A stretch of DNA of 64,000 nucleotides, taken from assembly GCA_027493945.1 (NCBI GenBank), contig JAOSJU010000001.1, forward strand, positions 2,170,001 through 2,234,000. The letters run 5' to 3'. Below, piece by piece: positions 9,442 to 20,551 of this stretch (the stretch's first letter is position 1; each line of letters begins with the position of its first letter). A program made the position numbers and the translations under genes. Source of the stretch: Burkholderiaceae bacterium. Lineage in GTDB: Bacteria; Pseudomonadota; Gammaproteobacteria; Burkholderiales; Burkholderiaceae_E. The notes under the pieces were generated by a model. It did not search any database. It was not told the DNA's origin and worked only from the letters and a program-made list of their open reading frames with translations.

Positions 9442-10294
9442 TCAGCCGCGAGCGCCGGCCATCGCCAGCAGCCGCTGCACGCGCTCCTCGGTGGACGGGT
9501 GCGTGGAGAACAGCCCGCGCAGCCCGCCGCCGGACAGCGGGTTCATGATCATCATCTGCGCGGTTTCGGGGTGCCGCTCGGTGGTCTCGAGCGGGATGCC
9601 CTGCGCGTAGCGGTGGATCTTGTCAAGCGCCGAGGCGAGCGCGCGCGGGTCGCCCGAGATCTCGGCACCGCCGCGATCGGCCTCGAACTCGCGGGCCCGC
9701 GAGATCGCCATCTGGATCAGCATCGCGGCCAGCGGCGCGAGCAGCGCGACCGCGATCGTCGCGATCGGGTTGGCCGGGCGGCCGTTCTCGTCGCGCCCGC
9801 CGAAGAACATCGCGAAGTTGGCCAGCGCCGAGATCGCGCCGGCCATCGTGGCGGAGATCGTGGAGATCAGGATGTCGCGGTGCTTCACGTGCGTGAGCTC
9901 GTGCGCCATCACGCCGCGCAGTTCGCTCGCGCTCAGCACGCGCAGGATGCCAGTGGTCGCCGCCACCGCCGCGTGCTCGGGGTTGCGACCGGTGGCGAAC
10001 GCGTTGGGGGCGTTTTCCTCGATCAGGTAGACGCGCGGCATCGGCAGTTCGGCGCGCGCGGCCAGCTCCTTCACCATGTTGTAGAACTGCGGCGCGCTGG
10101 TTTCGTCGACTTCCTGCGCGTTGTACATGCGCAGGACCATCTTGTCGGAGAACCAGTAGGCGAAGAAGTTGCCGATTGCGCCGAACGCAAGCGCCATCAG
10201 CATTCCCCTGGCGCCCGCCGATCACCGAGCCCACGGCGCCGAACAGCGCCATGATCCCGGCCATCAGGATCGCAGTCTTCATCCAGTTGAACAT
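9442..10294 (-). CDS. htpX: Zinc metalloprotease HtpX (one frameshift)
   Basis: Inner-membrane metalloprotease that degrades misfolded membrane proteins. The N-terminal segment starts [20 protein letters not shown] at 10294 in one frame. The rest begins [20 protein letters not shown] in another, with four transmembrane helices overall. The zinc motif is [13 protein letters not shown] and the third ligand is in [12 protein letters not shown]. The break lies near 10205, where the coding strand reads CAGGGGAATG for an expected CAGGGGATG, just after a CCAGG. Removing one A restores a protein of about 283 residues, the usual HtpX length, so I treat it as a consensus error rather than a pseudogene. 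Confidence 0.93.
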
Positions 10295-10384
10295 TCGTTC
10301 GTGCTCCTCGTGCGTGTCCTCGAGACACCAGTGTGCCGGATATCGGGGCGATCGCCCGGCGCTGCAAGGGCACCGCGGCAGGCG

Positions 10385-11353
10385 CTACGTCGCGGCAGGC
10401 ATCAAGAACCTTTCGCCGGGCTCGACCGGGCAGCCCCGCAGGAAGTCGGCCGCGGGCAGCCGGCGGCCGCCGGGCCGCTGCAGTTCGCGCAGCTCCACGG
10501 CCCCGTCGCCGCAGGCGACCAGCAGCCGCCCCGGCGCGGAGAGCAGCACGGTGCCCGGCCGCGGGGCGCGGGCCTGCGCGGACTGCACCGACCAGACCTT
10601 GATCGGCGCGTCGGGCATGCGCTCGAGCAGCGCGACCGCGCCGGGCACCGGGTCGAAGGCGCGCACCCGGTCGACGATGCGGCGCGCCGGTTCGGTCCAG
10701 TGGATCAGCGCGTCGGCGCGGGTGAGCTTGTGCGCGTAGGTGACGCCTTCGGCGGGCTGCGGCTGCGGCCGCAGCGTGCCCTCGCTCAGCCGCGCCAGCG
10801 CGGCGACGATCGTGCGCGCCCCGAGCGCGGCGAGCCGGTCGTGCAGGCTGCCGCCGGTGTCGCCGGGGAGGATCGGCTCGCGCTCGGCCAGCAGCATCGG
10901 CCCGGTGTCGAGCCCCTCGTCCATCTGCATGATGGTGATGCCGGTCTGCGCGTCGCCGGCCTCGATCGCGCGCTGGATCGGTGCCGCGCCGCGCCAGCGC
11001 GGCAACAGCGACGCGTGGATGTTCAGGCAGCCGTGGCGCGGAATCGCCAGCACCTCGGCGGGCAGGATCAGCCCGTAGGCAGCCACCACCATCGCGTCGG
11101 CGTCGAGCGCGCGCAGCTTCGCCTGCAGGGCCGCGTCGCGCAGACTGCGCGGCTGCTCGACGGCGAAGCCGCGCTCGCGCGCGAGTCGCTTCACCGGGCT
11201 CTCGTGCAGCGCGCGCCCGCGCCCCGCGGGCTTGTCGACCCGGGTGAGCACCAGCACGATTTCATGGCCGGCAGCGGCGATCGCCGCGAGCGCCGCCGCG
11301 GCGAATTCCGGCGTGCCGGCGAAGACGATGCGCAGCCCGCGTGCCCGGTTCAT
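10385..11353 (-). CDS. fmt: Methionyl-tRNA formyltransferase
   Basis: Formylates initiator Met-tRNA from 10-formyltetrahydrofolate. The 322-residue protein has the N-terminal formyltransferase fold ([17 protein letters not shown]) and the substrate motif [18 protein letters not shown] with its catalytic His. The conserved Asp region [15 protein letters not shown] and a C-terminal OB-like domain (about 210-315) follow. It lies 30 bases downstream of def, the standard def-fmt pair for N-terminal formylation and deformylation. The sequence is uninterrupted. Confidence 0.97.
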   Translation of the reverse strand: MNRARGLRIVFAGTPEFAAAALAAIAAAGHEIVLVLTRVDKPAGRGRALHESPVKRLARERGFAVEQPRSLRDAALQAKLRALDADAMVVAAYGLILPAEVLAIPRHGCLNIHASLLPRWRGAAPIQRAIEAGDAQTGITIMQMDEGLDTGPMLLAEREPILPGDTGGSLHDRLAALGARTIVAALARLSEGTLRPQPQPAEGVTYAHKLTRADALIHWTEPARRIVDRVRAFDPVPGAVALLERMPDAPIKVWSVQSAQARAPRPGTVLLSAPGRLLVACGDGAVELRELQRPGGRRLPAADFLRGCPVEPGERFLMPAAT

Positions 11354-11383
11354 GCGCGACAGCCCCCCGGGGCGTGCCCGCCG

Positions 11384-11890
11384 TCAGGCGACGGCGCGCT
11401 CGGCCTTCAGCAGGCGGGACTTGATGCGCGACTGCTTGAGCCGCGACAGGTATTGCACGAAGACGCGGCCGTTCAGGTGGTCGATCTCGTGCTGCACGCA
11501 CACCGCGAGCAGTGCGTCGGCCTGCAGCGTGAACGGCTCGCCGTTTTCGTCGAGCGCACGCACCGTGACGCGATCGGGCCGCTCGACTTCGTCGTAGATG
11601 CCGGGCACCGACAGGCAGCCCTCTTCGTAGACTTTGGTGTCGTCGCTGCGCTCGACGATTTCGGGGTTGACGAACACGCGCAGCTGGTCGCGCGCTTCGG
11701 ACACGTCGATCACGATCACGCGCAGATGCACGTCGACCTGCGTGGCTGCCAGCCCGATGCCGGGCGCCGCGTACATGGTTTCGGCCATGTCGCGCACCAG
11801 TTGCCGGATGCGGTCGTCGACCTCGCGAACGGGCTCGGCGACGCGGTGCAGGCGCGGATCGGGATAGCGAAGAATGTTCAGTACGGCCAT
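11384..11890 (-). CDS. def: Peptide deformylase
   Basis: Removes the N-formyl group from nascent proteins and needs a divalent metal. I start it at the ATG at 11890 ([14 protein letters not shown]), giving 168 residues; the frame is open further upstream but without homology. All three family motifs are present: [11 protein letters not shown] (motif I), EEGCLSVPG with the metal-ligand Cys (motif II) and [11 protein letters not shown] with the HExxH-type ligands (motif III). It is divergent from the LysM gene; the 160-bp gap between them should hold promoters for both directions. Confidence 0.97.
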   Translation of the reverse strand: MAVLNILRYPDPRLHRVAEPVREVDDRIRQLVRDMAETMYAAPGIGLAATQVDVHLRVIVIDVSEARDQLRVFVNPEIVERSDDTKVYEEGCLSVPGIYDEVERPDRVTVRALDENGEPFTLQADALLAVCVQHEIDHLNGRVFVQYLSRLKQSRIKSRLLKAERAVA

Positions 11891-12050
11891 CGGGGGATAT
11901 CTACCGTCCGTAGGGTCGCGCGGGCAAGCTTGCTTGCAGCCACCATCCATCGGCGGCAGAATCCGGAGCGACTTGCAGGGCTTATGTGAGGGCCTGCTTC
12001 GCCCGAATCAAGTCACCGGATAACCACACGGCTGAACGGCGCGTCACCTC

Positions 12051-13147
12051 ATGAAAAAGTTTAGCACGCAGATTCTCGCGCTTGCCGTGTCGCTGGCCGC
12101 AACGCTGGGCGCGGTCGCGATGGCGCAACCGACGCCTCCGCTGGAGATCTCCAGGGACGCCCCCGACCGCTACGTCGTGGTCAAGGGCGACACGCTCTGG
12201 GACATCTCCGGCCGCTTCCTGCAGAAGCCCTGGCGCTGGCCCGAGATCTGGCAGCTCAATCGGGAGGCGATCAAGGATCCGCACTGGATCTATCCGGGCG
12301 ACGTGGTTTTTCTCGATCGCAGCGGCGACTCGCCGCGGCTGCGGTTGAGCCGCAAGGTGGGCAGCGGCAGCAGCGCCGACGCCGCGGGCGGCGCCGGCCT
12401 GCCCGCCGAGCGGCTGCAGCCGAGGGTACGCGCGCAGCCGCTCGAAGCGCGAGGCGATCCCGACAATCAGCTCGACCGACATCGAGGCATTCCTGAACCG
12501 CCCGCTGATCGTCGATGAAGCCGGCCTGAAAACGCACCCGCGCATCGTGGGCACGCAGGAGGGCCGGGTGAATCTGAGCCGCGGCGAGCTCGCCTACGTG
12601 CGCGGCATCGGCGACTCCACGGTCACCGACTGGCATATCTACCGCTCGGCCAAGCCGCTGCTCGACCCGGACACGCGCAAACCGATCGCCCGGGAGGCGA
12701 TGTTCGTCGGCTCGGCGAAGCTCGAAGCGCGGCGGCGACCCGGCCACGCTGCGCATCACGGCCAGCAACGAGGAAATCGGCATTGGCGACCGGCTGATGC
12801 CGGCCGAGCGCGCGATGCCGATCAACTATGCGCCGCGTCCGCCCGAGGGGCAGGTCAACGGGCGCATCGTGTCGGTGCACCGGGGCGTCACCCAGGTGGG
12901 CCGCAACAACGTCGTCGCGCTCAACGTCGGCAAGAGCGCCGGCCTCGAGGTCGGCAACGTGCTCGCGATCCAGCAGCGCGGCCGCACGGTCACCGACCGC
13001 GAGGCGGGCCGCCCCGAGCAGGTCCGCCTTCCGGATGAGCCGGTCGGCCATCTTCTGGTTTTCCGTGTCTTCGATAAGATCGCATACGGTCTGGTGATGA
13101 ACGCGTCGCAGCCCATCGCGGTGGGCGACGCAGTCTCGAACCCGTAG
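12051..13147 (+). CDS. LysM peptidoglycan-binding domain protein (two frameshifts)
   Basis: Exported cell-wall-binding protein, about 365 residues after correction. It begins MKKFSTQILALAVSLAATLG, a signal peptide cleaved after VAMAQ. An N-terminal LysM repeat follows (YVVVKGDTLWDISGRFLQKP through WIYPGDVVFLD), then a long conserved C-terminal region without a named domain. The gene is read in three frames. At about 12428 and about 12724 the sequence has CTCGAAGCGCG where CTCGAGCGCG would keep the frame (restoring LEREAIPT and LERGGDPA). The two breaks are the same one-base insertion in the same context. It precedes dprA by 12 bases, the conserved LysM-dprA arrangement of Burkholderiales. Confidence 0.9.
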
Positions 13148-13159
13148 CAGCGATCCCGC

Positions 13160-14311
13160 ATGCCCCTTCCTGCCGAGGCGCGCGAAGAGCGCGCCGTCTG
13201 GCTTCGTCTCGTCCTCACGCCGGGCATCGGCCCGGTTGCGGCGCGCCGCCTGCTCGAAGCGTTCGGGCTGCCCGAAGACGTCTTCGTCGCCGGCCGCGCG
13301 AAGCTGGCGGCGGTGCTCGACGCCGCGCGCGCGCAAGCGCTGCTGGCGCACGACGACGCGCGCGACGCACAGATCGAGGCCTCGCTGCGCTGGGCCGAAG
13401 ACGAGCACCACCACCTGCTCACGCTCGGCGATCCGCGCTATCCGCCGCGGCTGCTCGCCATCGGCGATCCGCCGCCGGTGCTCTTCGTGCGCGGCAACGC
13501 CGATGCGCTGTCGCTGCCGACGATCGCGATCGTCGGCAGCCGTCACGCCACGCGTGCCGGGCTGGGCCACGCGCAGGCTTTCGCCCGCGCGCTCGCCGAC
13601 AGCGGCCTGCAGGTCTGCAGCGGGCTGGCGCAGGGCGTCGACGCGGCGGCGCATCGCGGCGCCCTGGCCGGTCGCGCGGGCACCATCGCGGTGATCGGCA
13701 CCGGGATCGACCGGGTCTATCCGGCGGCCCATGCCGCGCTGGCCGACGCGATCGCCGGGCGCGGCGCGCTGGTTTCCGAGCTGCCGCTGGGCACGCAGGT
13801 TCAGCGCGCCAACTTTCCACGGCGCAACCGGCTGATCGCCGGCCTGTCGCTCGGGGTGCTGGTGGTCGAGGCGGCGCGGCACTCGGGCTCGCTGATCACC
13901 GCACGGCAGGCCGCGGAGTTCGGGCGCGAGGTCATGGCGATTCCGGGCTCGATCCATTCCCCCGTCTCCAAGGGCTGCCACCAGCTGATCCGCGAGGGCG
14001 CGAAGCTGGTCGAATCGGCCGAGGACGTGCTGGTGGAGCTGAGGGCGCAGATGGGAGGGGCGAGCGCCCGGGCGGCGGGCGGGCCGGCGGCGAGCGCCCG
14101 GGGGCTGGCGGGCACGCGGGAGGCGAGCGCACCCAGCGCCGCGTCCGCTTCCCTGTTCGCCGCGCTGGGCTGGGATCCGGCCGACGCCGACGCGCTCGCC
14201 GAACGCACCGGCCAGCCGATCGGCGCGGTCGCGGCCGGCCTGCTCGAACTGGAGCTGGCCGGGCTGGTGGAGCGCTGGATCGACGGGCGCTACGTGCGCT
14301 CGGGTCGCTGA
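13160..14311 (+). CDS. dprA: DNA-processing protein DprA
   Basis: Binds incoming single-stranded DNA in natural transformation and loads RecA. The 383-residue protein has an N-terminal SAM-like region (LTPGIGPVAARRLLEAFG). The central Rossmann-like DprA fold has IVGSRHATRAGLGHAQAFA, SGLAQGVDAAAHRGAL and FPRRNRLIAGLS, and a C-terminal winged-helix segment covers about 330-380. It follows the LysM gene closely and precedes topB. In many Burkholderiales a smg (DUF494) gene lies between dprA and topB; here the 186-bp gap holds none. Confidence 0.96.
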   Translation: MPLPAEAREERAVWLRLVLTPGIGPVAARRLLEAFGLPEDVFVAGRAKLAAVLDAARAQALLAHDDARDAQIEASLRWAEDEHHHLLTLGDPRYPPRLLAIGDPPPVLFVRGNADALSLPTIAIVGSRHATRAGLGHAQAFARALADSGLQVCSGLAQGVDAAAHRGALAGRAGTIAVIGTGIDRVYPAAHAALADAIAGRGALVSELPLGTQVQRANFPRRNRLIAGLSLGVLVVEAARHSGSLITARQAAEFGREVMAIPGSIHSPVSKGCHQLIREGAKLVESAEDVLVELRAQMGGASARAAGGPAASARGLAGTREASAPSAASASLFAALGWDPADADALAERTGQPIGAVAAGLLELELAGLVERWIDGRYVRSGR

Positions 14312-14497
14312 AAGGCACGCCGGCCGGGCGTGTTGCCGCGCGCCACGCAAGCCCCGCCAGGGCAGTCTTAAGCCCTTCGGCCGAGGCCGCCATCCGGCCA
14401 ACGGCTTGCTTCCGGCAGCGGCCCGCACTTATGATTGGCGCCCTTTCCAGCGGCTCCGTTCCCCGTGCCGCCCGCGCGGCCCCCATCCGGGAGACCC

Positions 14498-17310
14498 ATG
14501 AGCAAGGCCCTGATCATTGCCGAGAAACCGTCCGTCGCGGCCGACATCGCGCGCGCGCTGGGCGGCTTCACCCGGCAGGGCGATTATTTCGAGAGCGACG
14601 ACTATCTGCTGTCGTCGGCGATCGGCCACCTGGTGGAGATCGCCGCGCCCGAGCAATACGAGGTCAAGCGCGGCAAGTGGTCGTTTGCTCACCTGCCGGT
14701 GATCCCGCCGCATTTCGACCTGCACCCGATCGAGCGCACCGAGGATCGCCTGAAGCTGCTCGGCCGGCTGATCAAGCGCAAGGATGTCACCCGCCTGATC
14801 AACGCCTGCGACGCCGGCCGCGAGGGCGAGCTCATCTTCCGGCTGATCGTCCAGTACGCGAAAGCCCGCCAGCCGGTGCAGCGGCTGTGGCTGCAGTCGA
14901 TGACCCCGGCAGCCATCCGCGAGGGATTCGACAGGCTGCGCGACGACGCGCAGATGCTGCCGCTGGCCGATGCGGCGCGCAGCCGCTCGGAGGCCGACTG
15001 GCTGGTCGGCATCAACGGCACACGCGCGATGACCGCGTTCAATTCGCGCGACGGTGGCTTCTACAAGACCACCGTCGGGCGCGTGCAGACGCCGACGCTG
15101 ACGATCGTGGTCGAACGCGAAGAGCGCATCAAGCGCTTCGTGCCGCGCGACTACTTCGAAGTCAAGGCAACGTTTTCCGCCGAAGCGGGCACTTACGAAG
15201 CGCGGTGGTTCGACCCGGCGTTCAAGCGCTCCGACGCCGAGCCCGATGGCCGCGCCGAGCGACTCTGGCAGCGCGAGCGCGGCCAAGGCGATCGTCGATC
15301 GATGCCGCGACAAGCCGGGCCGGGTCAGCGAGGAATCGCGGCCCAGCTCCCAGCTCTCGCCAGCGCTGTTCGACCTCACCAGCCTGCAGCGCGAGGCCAA
15401 CTCGCGCTTCGGCTTCTCGGCGCGTACCACGCTGTCGATCGCCCGGGCGCTGTACGAGCGGCACAAGCTGCTCACCTATCCGCGAACCGACTCGCGCGCG
15501 CTGCCCGAAGACTACCTGCCCACGGTCAGGCAGACGCTGGGCACGCTGAAGGACACGCGCGCCTACGGCGCCTTCGCGAAGCAGATCCTCGGCAGCGACT
15601 GGGTGCGACCGAACAAGCGGGTGTTCGACAACTCGAAGGTGTCGGACCACTTCGCGATCATCCCGACGCTGCAGACCCAGAAGGCGAACGGCCTGACGGA
15701 GGCCGAGCAGAAGGTCTACGACCTGGTCGTGCGCCGCTTCCTGTCGGTCTTCTTCCCGGCGGCCGAATACCTGGTTACCACCCGCATCACCACGGTCGAG
15801 GGCGAGTCGTTCAAGACCGAGGGCAAGGTGCTGGTCAACCCCGGCTGGCTGGCGATCTACGGCCGCGAAGGCACGGCCGACGCCACGCTAGCGCCTGTGA
15901 AACCCGATGAGCGGGTGCTCACTCGCGAGATCGAGCTGCAGGCGCTGGCCACCAAGCCGCCGGCGCGCTACAACGAGGCGACGCTGCTGGCGGCCATGGA
16001 GGGTGCGGGCAAGCTGATCGACGATGACGAGCTGCGCGAGGCGATGGCCGAAAAGGGGCTGGGCACGCCGGCCACGCGCGCCGCGATCATCGAAGGCCTG
16101 ATCACCGAGAACTACCTGGTGCGCGAGGGCCGCGAGCTGGTGCCCACGACCAAGGCGTTCCAGCTTCTCACGCTGCTGCGCGGGCTGGGTGTGGCCGAGC
16201 TCACCGCCCCCGAGCTCACCGGCGAATGGGAATACAAGCTGTCGCAGATCGAGCGCGGGCGGCTCGAAGCGCGACGAGTTCATGCGCGAGATCGCCGCGA
16301 TGACGCGGCAGATCGTCGAGCGCGCGAAGAATTACCAGCTTGACAGCGTCCCGGGCGACTACGCGACGCTCAGCGCGCCGTGCCCGAAGTGCGGCGGCGT
16401 GGTCCAGGAGAACTACAAGCGCTTCGCCTGCACGAAGTGCGACTTCTCGATCACCAAGATTCCCGGCGCGCGCCAGCTCGAAGTGGCCGAGGCCGAACAG
16501 CTGCTGCGCGAGGGCACGATCGGACCGCTGCAGGGCTTTCGCAGCCGGCTCGGGCGACCGTTCGCGGCCATCCTGAAGCTCACCGCGGAGCACAAGCTCG
16601 AATTCGATTTCGGCCAGGAGGGCGGCGACGGCGCCGCCGAGCCGGTCGACTTCGGCGACCAGCAGCCGGTGGGCCGCTGCCCGAAATGCGGCGCCGGCGT
16701 CTACGAGCACGGCATGAGCTACGTCTGCGAGAAATCGGTCGGGCCGGCGCGCAGCTGCGACTTCCGCAGCGGCAAGATCATCCTGCAGCAGGAAGTGACG
16801 CGCGAGCAGATGAGCAAGCTGCTGGCTGAAGGCCGCACCGACCTGCTGCCGGGCTTCGTTTCGTCGCGCACCCGGCGGGGCTTCAAGGCGTTCCTGGTGC
16901 GCGGCGCCGACGGCAAGATCGGTTTCGAATTCGAGCCGCGCCCGGCGCGCGCACCCAAGGGCGCCGCTGCCGCAGCGCCGGCGGCGCAGGCCACGGCGGG
17001 CGAGCCGGCGAGCCCTCCGGCGAAGAAGGCGGTGGCGAAGAAGGCGGCTCCGGCGAAGGGCGCCGCATCGAAGGCCCCGGCGCGGGCTCCGGCAAGCCCC
17101 CGGGCGAGGGGTGCGCGCGCCGCGTCGAAGAAGGCCGTGGTGGTGAGGACGGCCGTGGCGAAGGCCGCAACGACGAAGACTTCCGTGGCGAAGACGGCCG
17201 CGACGAAGACCGGCGCATCGAAGACCGCGGCCCCGCGCAAGCGCGCGACCGGCAAGGCTGCAGCGGCGAAATCCTCCACCGCGCGCGGCTCCAGAACACC
17301 CAAAGCCTGA
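14498..17310 (+). CDS. topB: DNA topoisomerase III (two frameshifts)
   Basis: Type IA topoisomerase that decatenates DNA by passing one strand through a transient single-strand break. The ATG at 14498 begins MSKALIIAEKPSVAADIARA, the Toprim domain. The acidic metal site is NACDAGREGELIF and the catalytic tyrosine is in LLTYPRTDSR. Two C-terminal Cys4 zinc ribbons follow (CPKCGGVVQENYKRFACTKC; CPKCGAGVYEHG). The last 100 residues are a Lys/Ala-rich tail suited to nonspecific DNA binding. Frames change near 15285 (one base extra in GAGCGCGGCC) and near 16267 (CTCGAAGCGCG for CTCGAGCGCG, restoring RLERDEFMREI). Full conservation on both sides argues that the gene is intact. Confidence 0.94.
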
Positions 17311-17635
17311 TCCGCCGGGCGACCGGCACGGGTCGGCGCTGGCCGGCGCGGGTCGGCGCGGGCAGCCGGCACAAACCAGGCACAACAAAACGTTGCGTTT
17401 TCTCGCGTGGAACGCGTTCCACGAAGAAAAACGCACGGTTTTGAAGCGATCGCAACGAGCGGGTTGCGGGGGCCGACCTGTTGCAGCGAACGGGCTACGG
17501 GAGCCGATCGCGGCACGCCTTCGCTCGTTTACAGCCGACAGATTCGACCGTACACTGAGCTTTTCGTCCGCTGGCCGATTGCGGCCGCGCGCGGTGGCGG
17601 GCCGAAGCCCGCACCCCTTCTCCCCCGTCGACGCC
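17311..17635. other. Intergenic region between topB and marR with an 18-bp palindrome
   Basis: No gene is seen in these 325 bases. The main structure is a perfect 18-bp palindrome, CGTGGAACGCGTTCCACG, at 17406-17423. It is flanked by GCGTTTTCTCG on the left and GAAGAAAAACGC on the right, which extend the dyad imperfectly. It could act as a terminator hairpin for topB or as a regulator binding site; position alone does not decide. A GC-rich direct repetition of GGCGCGGGTCGGCG-like units lies at about 17330-17360. Confidence 0.5.
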
Positions 17636-18190
17636 GTGCCCCTCGAACAACTCGAGCAGAAGCCTGGCCACCTGATTCGCCGCGCGCAGCAGATCGCGGT
17701 GGCGGTCTTCATGGAAGAGTGCGCCGAGCTCGACCTCACTCCGATGCAATACGCGGCGCTCACCGCAATCGGCGTGCAGCCCGGCATCGACGCGACGCGG
17801 CTCTCGCAGCTCATCGCGCTCGACCGCTCGACCACCGGAAGCGTGCTCGAGCGCCTGGAGGCGAAGGCACTCGTCGTGCGGGAAGAAAGCCGGGAAGACC
17901 GGCGCATCAAGCTGCTGCGGCTGAGCGATGCCGGTCGCGCGCTGCAGCGCAAGGCCGAGGCGCCGGTGCAGCGCGCCCAGCAGCGCATCGTCGCGCCACT
18001 GAGCGCCGGCGAGCGCAAGACCTTCATGCGGCTGCTCGCGCAACTGGTCGAATCGAACAACGCGCTGTCGCGCGCGCCTGCGGCGCCTGGCGGCCGGCAT
18101 CGCGAGGGCGCCCCGGCGAGCGCCAGCGGCGCCGCGCCGGCAAGCGGGCATCCCACCGACAACACAACCTGGAGGCGGCGAATCCCATGA
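17636..18190 (+). CDS. MarR-family regulator of the gentisate operon
   Basis: Winged-helix regulator, probably controlling the aromatic-degradation genes that follow. From the GTG at 17636 the protein is 184 residues; the frame is open further upstream, so the start is uncertain. The MarR core includes LTPMQYAALTAIGVQPG, the recognition helix region RLSQLIALDRSTTGSVLERLE and the wing REDRRIKLLRLSDAG. A low-complexity Ala/Pro/Gly tail of about 35 residues follows the domain. The stop overlaps the ATG of the hydroxylase gene (ATGA), so regulator and enzymes are cotranslated. The aromatic acid itself is the likely ligand, by analogy with other MarR regulators. Confidence 0.87.
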   Translation: MPLEQLEQKPGHLIRRAQQIAVAVFMEECAELDLTPMQYAALTAIGVQPGIDATRLSQLIALDRSTTGSVLERLEAKALVVREESREDRRIKLLRLSDAGRALQRKAEAPVQRAQQRIVAPLSAGERKTFMRLLAQLVESNNALSRAPAAPGGRHREGAPASASGAAPASGHPTDNTTWRRRIP

Positions 18191-19377
18191 AAGAACAAAC
18201 GGTCCTGATCTGCGGCGGCGGCATCGGCGGACTGGCCGCCGCACTCGTGCTCGCGCGCCAGGGCTACCGCGTCGAGGTGTTCGAGCAATCCGACGCGTTC
18301 AGGGAGATCGGCGCCGGAATCCAGATCGGCCCGAACGCGTTCCGCATGTTCGAGCACCTCGGCCTGACCCGCGCGATCGACCATGTCGCGTACTACCCGG
18401 GCAACCTGTGCATGCGCGACGTGCGCACCGGCGAGGTCGTCACGCGGGTGCCGGTCTCGGCCACCGCGCAGGGCACCTACGGCTACCCGTACGGCGTGAT
18501 CTACCGGGTCGACCTGCACTCGGTGCTGCTCGAGGCCTGCGCGGCGCAACCGTCGGTGGGGCTGTACACGCACGCGAAGCTCGAGCGCTTCGCGCAGGAC
18601 GGCGACGGCGTCACCGTCACGCTGGCCGACGGCCGCAAGTTCCAGGGCGCGGCGCTGATCGGCGCCGACGGCCTGTGGAGCGCGGTGCGGCAGGAGATCG
18701 TCGCCGACGGCGCGCCGCGCGTCTCCGGCCACGTCGCCTATCGCGCGGTGCTGCCGGCGAGCGAGGTGCCGAAGCACCTGTTCAGTCCCGACGTCGTGCT
18801 CTGGGGCGGCGAGAAGACCCACCTGGTGCACTACCCGCTGCGCCGCGGCGAGCTGTTCAACCTGGTGGCGGTCTTCCACAGCAGCCTCTACGAAGAGGGC
18901 TGGAACGTCTTCGGCGATCCGCACGAACTGCACGAGCGCTTCGCCGACGCGGTGGGCCCGGTGCGCGAGCTGCTCGGCAAGATCGAGACCTGGAAGATGT
19001 GGGTGCTGTGCGACCGCGAGCCGGTGAAGAACTGGTCGCAGGGACGCGTCACGCTGCTGGGCGACGCCGCGCATCCGATGCTGCAGTACCTCGCGCAGGG
19101 CGCCTGCATGGCGATCGAAGACGCGGTGGTGCTGGGCGCTGCGCTCGAGCGCGCCCACGGCGACTTCGCCGGCGCGTTTCTCGAATACCAGCGCGTGCGC
19201 TGCCTGCGCACCGCCCGCGTGCAGCTCACCTCGCGCTTCTACGGCGACATCTATCACGCCTCGGGCGTCACGCGCGAACTGCGCAACCAGTTGTTCCAGT
19301 CGGGCACCGAGAGCGCCGGCTTCGCGGGACTGAAGTGGCTCTACGAAGGCGTCGACCCGAACTCGGTGTTCGCCTGA
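18187..19377 (+). CDS. 3-hydroxybenzoate 6-hydroxylase (FAD monooxygenase)
   Basis: Group A flavoprotein hydroxylase that would convert 3-hydroxybenzoate to gentisate with NAD(P)H and O2. The 396-residue protein has the N-terminal FAD motif [18 protein letters not shown], an acidic residue ending the second strand (VEVFEQS), the DG motif [11 protein letters not shown] and the GD motif [29 protein letters not shown] is typical of the salicylate/3-hydroxybenzoate group. The substrate assignment rests on the gentisate dioxygenase immediately downstream; salicylate 5-hydroxylases are multicomponent and unlike this. The gene is intact and coupled to marR by a 4-base overlap. Confidence 0.88.
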   Translation: MKEQTVLICGGGIGGLAAALVLARQGYRVEVFEQSDAFREIGAGIQIGPNAFRMFEHLGLTRAIDHVAYYPGNLCMRDVRTGEVVTRVPVSATAQGTYGYPYGVIYRVDLHSVLLEACAAQPSVGLYTHAKLERFAQDGDGVTVTLADGRKFQGAALIGADGLWSAVRQEIVADGAPRVSGHVAYRAVLPASEVPKHLFSPDVVLWGGEKTHLVHYPLRRGELFNLVAVFHSSLYEEGWNVFGDPHELHERFADAVGPVRELLGKIETWKMWVLCDREPVKNWSQGRVTLLGDAAHPMLQYLAQGACMAIEDAVVLGAALERAHGDFAGAFLEYQRVRCLRTARVQLTSRFYGDIYHASGVTRELRNQLFQSGTESAGFAGLKWLYEGVDPNSVFA

Positions 19378-19399
19378 GCTTCAGCGAAGGACGACGGCC

Positions 19400-20502
19400 A
19401 TGACCCGCCTCGCCAAAGAACGCGCGCGCCTCTACGCGGAGATGGATCCGGCGAACCTCGCGCCGCTGTGGGAGTCGCTGCACGCGCTGGTGCCGGCACG
19501 GCCGCGCTCGCCGTGCCGGCCGGCGCTGTGGCGCTACGACGAGGTGCGCCCGTTCCTGATGCGCGCGGGCGAGCTGATCACCGCCGGGGAAGCGGTGCGC
19601 CGCGTGCTCATCCTCGAGAACCCGGGCCTGCGCGGGCAGGCGGCGGTCACGCAGTCGCTGTACGCCGGCCTGCAGCTGATCCTGCCCGGCGAGGTCGCGC
19701 CGAGCCATCGCCACGTGCAGACCGCGCTGCGCTTCGTCGTCGAAGGTTCGGGCGCGTTCACCGCGGTGAACGGCGAGCGCACGACGATGCACCCGGGCGA
19801 CTTCATCATCACGCCGAGCTGGACCTGGCACGACCACGGCAACGAGTCGGCCCACCCGGTGATCTGGCTCGACGGACTCGACATTCCGACGGTGCGCATG
19901 CTCGACGCCGGCTTCGCCGAGAACTATCCGGCCGCGCAGCAACCGGTGTTGCGCAGCGAGGGCAGCAACTTCGCCCGCTTCGGCGCGAACATGGCGCCGA
20001 TGGCGCATGACCCGCAGGCCGATCCGCACGGGCCGACGTCGCCGCTGTTCGCCTGGCCGTACGAGCGCTCGCGCGACGCACTCGCGCGGCTGCGGCGCGA
20101 CGCGCCGGTCGATCCCTGGACGGCGTGAAGCTGCGCTACCTGAATCCCGCCACCGGCGGCTGGCCGATGCCGACGATCGCGGCTTTCCTGCAGATGCTGC
20201 CGGCCGGTTTCGACGGCAAGGCCTGGCGGCAGACCGACGGCACGGTGTTCAGCGTCGTCGAAGGCAGGGGCCGCGCGATCGTCGAGCGCGAGGTCGACGG
20301 CACGAGCGGCGGCAAGGGCGGCGGCAAGGGCGGCGGGGAGGTCGAGCGCACGGTCTTCGAGTTCGGGCCGCGCGACCACTTCGTCGTGCCTTCGTGGCAC
20401 CGCTGCCGGCTGTCGGCGAGCGACGATGCGATACTGTTCAGCTTCTCGGACCGCCCGATCCACGCCGCGCTCGGCATGCTGCGCGAGGAGCGGCTCGGCT
20501 GA
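19400..20502 (+). CDS. Gentisate 1,2-dioxygenase (one frameshift)
   Basis: Fe(II) bicupin ring-cleavage enzyme converting gentisate to maleylpyruvate. The N-terminal cupin carries [16 protein letters not shown] and [16 protein letters not shown], whose histidines are metal ligands. The C-terminal part ([36 protein letters not shown]) is the second cupin. The frame breaks near 20118, where CCCTGGACGGC lacks one base. Restoring it gives [12 protein letters not shown] and one protein of about 367 residues, the usual length. The break again touches a CCTGG. A Gly/Lys repeat ([11 protein letters not shown]) interrupts the second cupin near 20310 and is unusual. Confidence 0.9.
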
Positions 20503-20551
20503 TCGCTGCCGCGCCGGGGCCCCCCGCGCAACCCCATCCAGGAGAACTTCG

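Noticed and set aside
15246..17310. topB as a set of separate genes (helicase-like or zinc-ribbon proteins)
   Set aside because: The three frames join into one continuous topoisomerase III when two extra bases are removed.
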